From Variovorax sp. E3 (lineage in GTDB: Bacteria; Pseudomonadota; Gammaproteobacteria; Burkholderiales; Burkholderiaceae_C): DNA of 60,087 bases. The stretch's first letter is position 1. Every line of letters begins with the position of its first letter. The DNA lies in the NCBI RefSeq assembly GCF_016082275.1, contig NZ_MOWM01000029.1:1-60087 (forward strand). Reading direction: 5' to 3'. Shown one piece after another: positions 54,603 to 60,087 of this stretch. The position numbers and the translations under genes were made by a program. The notes beneath the pieces were generated by a model. It worked only from the letters and a program-made list of their open reading frames with translations, was not told the DNA's origin and ran no database searches.

Positions 54603-54845
54603 GTGGTCGTGCGCTCCTTCCACAGCTGGTGCGAGGCCATGGTACGCACCTACCAGTTGCAGGTGAACGCGCCGCGCAGTCCTACGGATGCCTATTTCGC
54701 CGAGCTTGCGGCGACGGTCGAACGGGCCTTGGCCAGCGGCTTCGTGCCCAAGGGCCAGTACACGGCAGTGATGATCGATGAAGCCCATGATTTCGAGGAT
54801 GCATGGCTTCGCATGACGGTCAGCTTTTCGGTCATCGTGGGATAG
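54603..54845 (+). pseudogene. UvrD-like helicase fragment
   Basis: About 75 codons read VRSFHSWCEAMVRTYQLQVN, DAYFAELAATVERALASGFV, PKGQYTAVMIDEAHDFEDAW, which is the Walker B (DEAH) region of a superfamily I helicase of the UvrD type. Walker A and all C-terminal motifs are absent. It directly follows the enoyl-CoA hydratase remnant. Confidence 0.65.
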
Positions 54846-55388
54846 AGGGTGGCCATCCGCCGATCGTAGCCGCCGGGCCACTGCGCACAGCCCTGGTTCT
54901 CGGTCGCCGGCCTGCGGTATTTGTTGCTACTGCGCCGTAGGCCCAGTCGGACGCGCGCGCCGGAGAGTTTTGCATTGCCCGATGTGAGAACGTGTTTTAG
55001 CATTCGATTACTATGGCCGACGAGGCAAGCGTCGTTGATCTGCCCCAATGGATGTGCATGCTGGCTGGAGTTGACGAAGGCGCCGGAAGGCGGGTTCTCC
55101 GGAAAGGGGGAATTGCGCCAGGGCCACGCCACTCGTTGCGCGTTCATTCTCACCCAGCATCCCACGCGTGACGCTGCGGTGGAGCGTCTGCGCGTCCGTG
55201 CGAAGGACTTCATCGCTGATTGGAGCGGCCGGCAGGGCGAGGCCCGCGCGAGCCCATGAAGAAGCCGCTTCAGGGACGGCTTTTCGTGGGGCGTTCGTTC
55301 AGCTGGTGAAGCCATGCGATCTTCGTCGCGTGGGGCAGGTCGAGGGATGCGCGTCGTCTCCTGCGGTTCGATTCCACCTTTGGCCTTT
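54846..55388. other. Stretch with no assignable gene
   Basis: No frame can be assigned. The upper strand around 55125-55259 contains CAFILTQHPTRDAAVERLRV followed by RAKDFIADW, an amphipathic sequence that looks like the end of a decayed gene; I cannot name it. The lower strand shows only shadow composition. Confidence 0.3.
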
Positions 55389-55646
55389 TCACTCGGGTGG
55401 CGCCCCAACTGGAGATGCATCTTCGTCGTCGCCGGCCCTGCGTGGCCCTATGCGCTCGTCAGGCGCATAGCCGATGAGCGCCTTCGTGCCGCCTTGCAGC
55501 GCGTCAAGCCACATATCGTAGGGCTCGTCGGCAGACTCGAGCTCGCGCCATTGCGAGGCATCGTCGCCTTCCTCCATGAGCACCCAGTAGAAGTGACCCG
55601 GATCCGGTTCGTCGACGTGCGCCGAGATTCGGCGGAGCGGGGTCAT
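55389..55646 (-). CDS. Hypothetical acidic protein, 85 aa
   Basis: Reads MTPLRRISAHVDEPDPGHFY, WVLMEEGDDASQWRELESAD and LIGYAPDERIGPRRAGDDED. The composition (acidic, many tryptophans and tyrosines) is that of a real soluble protein. Its start overlaps the stop of the DUF3606 gene (TGATG), so the two form an operon. I do not recognise the family. Confidence 0.65.
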   Translation of the reverse strand: MTPLRRISAHVDEPDPGHFYWVLMEEGDDASQWRELESADEPYDMWLDALQGGTKALIGYAPDERIGPRRAGDDEDASPVGAPPE

Positions 55647-55828
55647 CAGCGCTCCTCACTGGCCAAGTACTTCCGCACCGCCTCGGCGGAGTGGCCGACC
55701 GCCTTGACCGCCTCACGCAGTTGCGCTTCGGTGACACCCAGCGACTCCGTCCAGGACCGCACCTCGTGCGGCTCCTCCAGGGAGATGAGTTTGCGGTCGA
55801 GGCCTGTCTTTTTCGGATCGTCTGCCAT
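55646..55828 (-). CDS. DUF3606 domain protein, 60 aa
   Basis: From ATG 55828 (GGAGACCAC upstream) the protein reads MADDPKKTGLDRKLISLEEP, then HEVRSWTESLGVTEAQLREA and VKAVGHSAEAVRKYL, the complete DUF3606 helical domain. DUF3606 proteins are small and found widely in betaproteobacteria, often stress-related; the molecular role is unknown. First gene of a two-gene unit. Confidence 0.85.
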   Translation of the reverse strand: MADDPKKTGLDRKLISLEEPHEVRSWTESLGVTEAQLREAVKAVGHSAEAVRKYLASEER

Positions 55829-55957
55829 GTGGTCTCCTGTAAGCACCGGCACCGCGCCAGCATTGCCTGAAGATCTCCCCGCGGCGGCCGCGCGGCCATC
55901 CTCAAAAAGCGATTCCGGCTGACAGCACCTCTCCTACGCCAGCAGGACGCTTTCGTC

Positions 55958-56580
55958 ATGCCGCACTTGGCCGACTACCCGCCCATGCTGCTCGATGAGC
56001 GCCCACTCGACTTGGACGAGCCCGGCGGGATCTACGAGATCCAGTACAACGGCTACCGGGTAGGTGCCGCGTTCGACCGCGGTGTGGTGCAGCTGCGTTC
56101 TCGCAAGGGCGCCGACGCGACGAAATGGTTTCCCGAGATCACCCAGGCGCTGGCCACGATCAAGGGCCAGTACGTGGTGGACGGGGAGATTTGCGTGCTC
56201 GACGAGCTCGGCCGCAGCGACTTCGACAAGCTTCAGGACCGCGCGCGCCGGCGCCGCTGGTACGCGGGGGCTTCGCCTGTCGTCTACTGCATCTTTGACC
56301 TCTTGGTGAATCGCGGCGTGGACATCACGCGCCAGCCGCTGGTGAAGCGCAAGGCTGCGCTCTCCACGGTCTTCAGGCCGTCCAGGCCGGGCATTCTGGT
56401 GGTGCAGCATTTCGATGACCAGGCTGGCAGGATCTTCGAGGAGGCGGTGATCCCCCTGAAGCTTGAGGGGATCGTGGCCAAGCGCGCCGCGAGCGCCTAC
56501 CTGCCGGCGTGCGTTCGAGCGACTGGGTGAAGATCAAGCGCTAGGACGCGGTGCCGCCCGAGCGGTTCAAGCGCCCATAG
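55958..56580 (+). pseudogene. ATP-dependent DNA ligase domain with lost catalytic lysine
   Basis: About 190 codons of a LigD-type ligase adenylation domain. Motif I, normally KxDGxR, reads Q29-Y-N-G-Y-R34, so the AMP-accepting lysine and the following aspartate are gone; CAG and AAC replace the expected AAG and GAC. Other motifs remain: VVDGEICVLDELGRSDFDKL, YCIFDLL and LEGIVAKRA. The frame breaks near 56510; the next frame reads RSSDWVKIKR, a stop, then DAVPPERFKR. The oligonucleotide-binding domain is absent. It cannot form a ligase-adenylate as written. Confidence 0.8.
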
Positions 56581-56769
56581 GGCGCCAGCTCGCGCCCGGC
56601 GCTGCGAGGGTCGAGACCTTGTCCGCGTAGCGAGGCAACTACAGACAGGTACGAGGCCGGCCGGCTGACGATCTCATCAATGCCGTGCAAACGAAGTCGC
56701 GTCGAAGACCATGGAATCTCCAGGCTGAACCGTGATGGTCTTTGTGCCATACCGGACTCGCTCCCGTCG

Positions 56770-56949
56770 AGAGGCATCATCGTTTGGGTCATGATTGATG
56801 GGCCAAGTGACGGCAAATACTTCGGAGGGATTGCTGCAGCGCCTGTGTTCAGCGAAGTCGTACAGCAGACGCTTCGAGTGATGAACGTCGCGCCCGACTT
56901 GCCGGTCAAGACCATGATTTTGACCACCGGTGTGCCCGAAAGCTTTTGA
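56770..56949 (+). pseudogene. ftsI: FtsI (PBP3) C-terminal fragment
   Basis: The last ~60 codons of a peptidoglycan transpeptidase: IIVWVMIDGPSDGKYFGGIA, AAPVFSEVVQQTLRVMNVAP, DLPVKTMIL and terminal PESF. This matches the end of Comamonadaceae-type FtsI (normal VMIDEPxxGKYFGGxVAAPVFS). As FtsI is essential, this must be a stray duplicate; no promoter, transmembrane helix or catalytic SxxK is present. Confidence 0.75.
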
Positions 56950-56999
56950 CGCTGAGGCAGTAGCGGCGAGGCCGGACAAGCGGCGGTCACGATATTGAC

Positions 57000-57219
57000 G
57001 ATGGGGTTGCTCGTCTGCAAGTGCATCGCCCTCAGAGGCTCGATACCTTGTCCAAGACGATGCTTTGGAGATCGGCGATGCCATGGATGCCTGCGACAGC
57101 CATGCAGATGCGCGCGTCGTCGTTTTCAGCGGTGCCGGCAGTTCCTGGGTCAGGTTCTATCGGGCGTTGGATGCCCTTGACCGACTTTTTGCGCCATCGC
57201 GCCGGCTTCCGGAATAGCA
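57000..57219 (+). pseudogene. Enoyl-CoA hydratase N-terminal remnant
   Basis: One frame reads VARLQVHRPQRLDTLSKTML, and from about 57066 the next frame continues LEIGDAMDACDSHADARVVV followed by FSGAGSSW, together the N-terminal third of a crotonase-fold enzyme (normal pattern: RPxRLNALTxxM...VVxSGAGxxF). The sequence then loses similarity and stops at 57219. It is distinct from the remnant at 54137. Confidence 0.65.
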
Positions 57220-57353
57220 TCCGGACGCTCTCAGCTTTCGCTACGGATCGCCAGGTGCTTCGTGCTCGTAGCGCAGGATCGGCTCGGCAGGCTCCAGGTC
57301 ACTCAGCTTGGACATGCCTGCTCGTGCCAGCACGCGGCTGGGTGTCCTGAGTC

Positions 57354-57393
57354 GATTGGGTGTTTGGCGACTTCCAGTCGCTCAAACCCAATC
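57354..57393. repeat. Long bulged hairpin
   Basis: GATTGGG-TG-TTTG-GCGACT-TCC-AGTCGC-T-CAAA-CCCAATC folds into 17 base pairs with two small bulges and a 3-base loop. It stands in a 370-bp gene-free gap (57220-57588). No T-tract follows, so it is not a standard terminator; it may mark a transposition or repeat-type element. Confidence 0.5.
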
Positions 57394-57588
57394 CGGATGA
57401 ACACCGGATACAACCTTATATGGGCGCCTCCCGGATCACAAGTGACTCGTGTGCGTGAGGAATCAGGAGGCAGGGCTGCAGTCTTATATCCGGCCTGTTG
57501 TGCAGGCGTTTGATCTGCTGGCCCTGATGGCATTCGCTGACGAGGCTCCTATCTATTGGTCGAGCTTTCGGCTATTGGAGCTTCACAG

Positions 57589-58901
57589 CTAGGCAGCCCT
57601 TGTCTCCGGCTCGAACGTAATCGGAATCGTGATGTGCAAGTCGAAGATGTGGACGCTCCGCTCTGTAATCAAATGCTGCAACAGCCGCTTCTCCTTGACG
57701 GCCCTCTTCTCGGGGTAGTCCCTGAATCCGTCGTTGCTCAGGACGAAGGTGTGAGCATCGTCTTCAGCCGCAATGAGGGCGGGTTCATCCGCCTGGCGAC
57801 CGTTCGGGAGAACGTGGACTCGCGCTTGTGGAAACCGGGCTTCGAAGTCCCTGTCACTCATGAGCAGTTGGTGCCGAATGTTGGCATCGAAGATCAGCGT
57901 CACCTCGTAGCTCTTGGCCAGGACAGGGACCAGGGCCTCCAAAGCGACGAGTGTCGGGCGCTTTTTCGGTCGATTGTTGGAACCACCGTCGTTGGCAGCT
58001 TGGCCTGCGTGGTGAGCACCTGGATCGGACTTGCCGCGGTTGCCCTGGTCGACGTAGCACAAATTGCTGCCGTCAATGACGATGTGTCGGATCTCCCGCT
58101 GGGCCATGAGGACCGCTGTCTCCACCCGCAGCCGGATCTTTTCGAGACTGCCCTCGACGCCGCGCAGCTTACCTTCACACCGCTCGATGACGGCGTTCGG
58201 ACTGCGGTGGCCCAATTCCCGTTCGCAGTTTCCGTGGATCCATTTCCGCTCAGCACCACCGGCCCTACTGAGAGCCAGGTTGAAGTGTTCCGCTTGAGAG
58301 ATTTTCTTCATGAGCGCGAGTCGCTCCGCTTCGTAGCCGTGCAGGCTTGCCAGGGGCTCGCGCAAAAGGTTTTCCAGATCGTCGTGGCGTTGACGCAGGC
58401 TCGCCAACCGAGGCTCAATCCGTCGGAGGGTGGCCTCCAGTGCGGCAATGGCGGACTGTGCGAGCAATGGATCGGACGCGCGTGCCGCAGCGATTTCGCC
58501 TCGTTTCGTTCGACGAATTTCTGCTGATTTCTTGATCTCGCTCTCCAAGTTCGAGATCGTCGACTTGAGATTTTTAAGATCCTCTTCCAGCGTCGCCACC
58601 TGTCGAACGGCGATCGCGCGCTCCGACGAGACCCAGTAACGCGGGTCAAAGCCGAAATCGGTCTTGGGCTTCAGAGCCGCAATCGACGCCACGAGACTTC
58701 GGGCGTCTTTCTGTGCCTTTTCAAGCCTGGTCTCCATCTCGGCCTGAGCGCGCTCGGTTTGCCCGAGGCTGGCACTTGCTTGGTCCATGTTGAAGCCGTG
58801 AAACCGGGCGGCCTCGTTTTCCAATCCTTCAATTCGCTGTCGGCTGCCTCATGCTCACGCTGCAACGCTTCGAGGTCTTTGCTGAAAGGGTTCGTAGTCA
58901 C
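57589..58901 (-). CDS. Coiled-coil protein with C-terminal NYN/Zc3h12a-like RNase domain
   Basis: About 437 residues if one base missing near 58825 is restored (ALQREHEAADSELK joins to LENEAARFHGFNMDQ); the long intact part is 57589-58824. GTG 58901 follows a GGAGG. Residues ~10-190 are almost entirely heptad-like coiled coil (VRQVATLEEDLKNLKSTISN, LASLRQRHDDLENLL). The C-terminus has IRHIVIDGSNLCYVDQGNRG, VTLIFDANIRHQLLMSDRDF and FVLSNDGFRDYPEKR, the acidic DGSN...D...SNDxFRD set of the Zc3h12a/NYN PIN-like ribonucleases. Probably an oligomerising metal-dependent RNase; last gene of the right-end operon. Confidence 0.8.
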
Positions 58902-58948
58902 TCCGTCCTCCTTGTTTGGTGAAATTTCTTCGGTGTATTCCGTGCGGA

Positions 58949-59089
58949 CTAGCAGCCGGTCACGGAATCGTCTTGCTTGGAGCGATCGGAGCGGGTGAGG
59001 TGCCAGCCGATGGCGAGCGCCGCGCCCGCGGCAAGCGTCAAGGCGTAGGACGCCGCGATGCGAAGCGGGGTCGAGACAATGATGATCAT
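58949..59089 (-). CDS. Small single-pass membrane protein, 46 aa
   Basis: ATG 59089 begins MIIIVSTPLRIAASYALTLA, then AGAALAIGWHLTRSDRSKQD and ends DDSVTGC. One hydrophobic segment (residues about 9-30) is followed by a positively charged then acidic tail ending in cysteine. It lies 18 bp after the YaaW-like gene and 47 bp before the coiled-coil RNase, in the same direction, so it is a genuine operon member although too short for routine ORF filters. Function unknown; a membrane anchor for a partner is plausible. Confidence 0.65.
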   Translation of the reverse strand: MIIIVSTPLRIAASYALTLAAGAALAIGWHLTRSDRSKQDDSVTGC

Positions 59090-59107
59090 GGGATCTTTCG
59101 TTCAGGT

Positions 59108-59956
59108 TCAGCTGGTTGTGTTGGCGCCATGGCCGGGCTGAGGCAGCAGTAGAGCGAGGGGGCTGCCACACTCGCCGCAGAACTTCTTGCCGGGATCCGC
59201 GGGCGCGTTGCAGTTCGGACAGCTGCGAAAGGCCGCCTTCTGGCGCATGTAGGCGATCTGGATCACGCAGGGCACGGTGACGCGATAGGCGGGGCTGCCA
59301 AGATCAAAAACCGTCCAGATCGCGGTGATGGCCCAGCCGATAGGGCCCGTGAACACGCTGATTCCCCGCATCAATCCCGCTGTGGCGCCGAAGGCCAGGC
59401 CACGTCCAAGGATCGCCTTGGCCACGGCGTTGGCCACGACCGCCGCGAGCTTGTACGCACCAAAGCCCGATGCCCTGATGGCAGCTTGGAGCGCCGCCAT
59501 CATGGCCGGGCCGGCGCTCGGCTTGTAGGTGCTCCCGAATTCGGCGAACAGATCGGCCTTCTCTTGCTCACTCATCTTCATCACCGATTGCTCCAGCACA
59601 GCCTGCAGAATCGCAATCTCGATCGTGGCGCAGTCGCTCTTGGGGTTGTGGCGAGCCTTGACGTGGCTGGCGACGTCGCCGAGGACTTCCCGATAACGCA
59701 CGCCAGAACCTCCGCGCATCAGGTTGAATAGCGAGTTACCACCGAAACGCTGCAACTCCTCGGCGATCAGCGCTCGAGTCACTTCGTCGATCCGGCCGGC
59801 AGACTTCGCGTTTGTCAGGGCCTTGCACGTTTCCGATGGCAAAGAAATGCGACCATCTCCTCCGTCCGTGATGTGGTCGATCAGCACGATGAGGTCATCG
59901 ACGTCGGCGGCGCCCAAGACCAGGGCGAGATCGGGGTCGGAAATGAGGGATGTCAT
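59108..59956 (-). CDS. YaaW/DUF3944-like protein with C-terminal zinc ribbon
   Basis: A 282-residue protein. The N-terminus (DPDLALVLGAADVDDLIVLI, DHITDGGDGR) is DUF3944, followed by the UPF0174/YaaW core: ELQRFGGNSLFNLMRGGSGV, RYREVLGDVASHVK, AAIRASGFGAYKLAAVVANA and GPIGWAITAIWTVFDLGSPA. Residues ~250-270 add a CX2CX10CX2C zinc ribbon (SCPNCNAPADPGKKFCGECG) absent from E. coli YaaW. The hydrophobic core segment suggests membrane association. The start overlaps the stop of the upstream partial gene (ATGA). The family has no established function. Confidence 0.88.
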   Translation of the reverse strand: MTSLISDPDLALVLGAADVDDLIVLIDHITDGGDGRISLPSETCKALTNAKSAGRIDEVTRALIAEELQRFGGNSLFNLMRGGSGVRYREVLGDVASHVKARHNPKSDCATIEIAILQAVLEQSVMKMSEQEKADLFAEFGSTYKPSAGPAMMAALQAAIRASGFGAYKLAAVVANAVAKAILGRGLAFGATAGLMRGISVFTGPIGWAITAIWTVFDLGSPAYRVTVPCVIQIAYMRQKAAFRSCPNCNAPADPGKKFCGECGSPLALLLPQPGHGANTTS

Positions 59957-60087
59957 GGTTGGGAGCCTTCGGATTGACCGCCGGACTCGTCCGGCGCTGG
60001 GTTGTAGGGAGTCATTTCGTTGGCCAGGGCCGCGGCCAATGCAGTCAGGTCGGCAAAAGAGTTTCGGTCGCCGCGAGCTGCGGGCTG
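59953..60087 (-). CDS. C-terminal end of an unidentified protein, cut by window edge
   Basis: The last 44 codons are visible: RGDRNSFADLTALAAALANE, then MTPYNPAPDESGGQSEGSQP. The tail is acidic and low in structure, and the stop overlaps the YaaW-like start, so it belongs to the same operon. The family cannot be told from this fragment. Confidence 0.6.
   Translation of the reverse strand, partial: QPAARGDRNSFADLTALAAALANEMTPYNPAPDESGGQSEGSQP

Noticed and set aside
57021..57350. Upper-strand frame of 109 codons as a gene
   Set aside because: Only its first part resembles a crotonase, and it switches frame; treated as a remnant.
1..60087. CRISPR arrays, tRNA and rRNA genes
   Set aside because: No regularly spaced direct repeats, cloverleaf-like tRNA sequences or rRNA signature stretches were noticed on reading; a dedicated tRNA or repeat scan would settle it.

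Overview
The window is GC-rich bacterial DNA whose gene set (five Bug-type periplasmic receptors, many CoA-ester catabolic enzymes, LysR/IclR/MarR switches, Comamonadaceae-like FtsI and YaaW-like sequences) points to a soil or rhizosphere betaproteobacterium of the order Burkholderiales, probably Comamonadaceae (Variovorax-like). That placement is inferred from gene style, not from a marker gene. No rRNA, tRNA or CRISPR array was seen.

Layout. (1) 0-13.5 kb holds two small catabolic operons. A leftward operon (5.2 to 1.5 kb: LigI-like amidohydrolase, SDR, Bug receptor, carboxymuconolactone-decarboxylase-like protein, small barrel protein) is divergent from a LysR gene, and an alpha/beta hydrolase lies just downstream; an exact 14-bp motif occurs in opposite orientation before the LysR gene and before the hydrolase. 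An IclR gene (7.2-8.0 kb) is divergent from Bug receptor, enoyl-CoA hydratase, ADP-forming acyl-CoA synthetase and MmgE/PrpD. (2) 13.6-15.3 kb carries toxin-antitoxin debris: an AbiEi-like fragment, a ParD antitoxin with a clean palindromic operator, and a broken ParE. (3) 16-24 kb has an aromatic-type FAD monooxygenase plus hydrolase, a small tyrosine recombinase, a beta-propeller lipoprotein and a serine hydrolase. (4) 24.4-31.3 kb is an island bounded by IS3-family and IS66-family debris: MarR regulator, aromatic-acid-type MFS transporter, NTF2-FMO monooxygenase and esterase. (5) 31.4-34.6 kb is a LysR-linked SDR / cysteine hydrolase / GST set. (6) 35.2-52.5 kb is an IclR-headed run of one-direction genes forming an almost complete beta-oxidation-type route: citryl-CoA-lyase-like protein, SCP-x-like thiolase, MFE-2-like dehydrogenase, two overlapping acyl-CoA dehydrogenases, two enoyl-CoA hydratases, CaiB/BaiF CoA-transferase, nitroreductases, Bug receptors, M19 dipeptidase, DUF2889 protein, nitronate monooxygenase and aldo/keto reductase. 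(7) 54.1-57.3 kb is a pseudogene field (two enoyl-CoA hydratase remnants, helicase, ligase and FtsI pieces) around a small DUF3606 pair. (8) 57.6-60.1 kb is a leftward operon not typical of metabolism: an unknown gene cut by the window edge, a YaaW/DUF3944 protein with a zinc ribbon, a 46-residue membrane protein, and a coiled-coil protein with a NYN/Zc3h12a-type RNase domain.

At least nine otherwise well-conserved genes are each broken by what reads as one missing base, usually in short G/C runs. That regularity suggests sequence error in the source assembly as much as real decay, so frameshifted genes are described as whole genes with the break position given. The least explained parts are the YaaW/NYN operon at the right end and the substrate of the 36-52 kb pathway.
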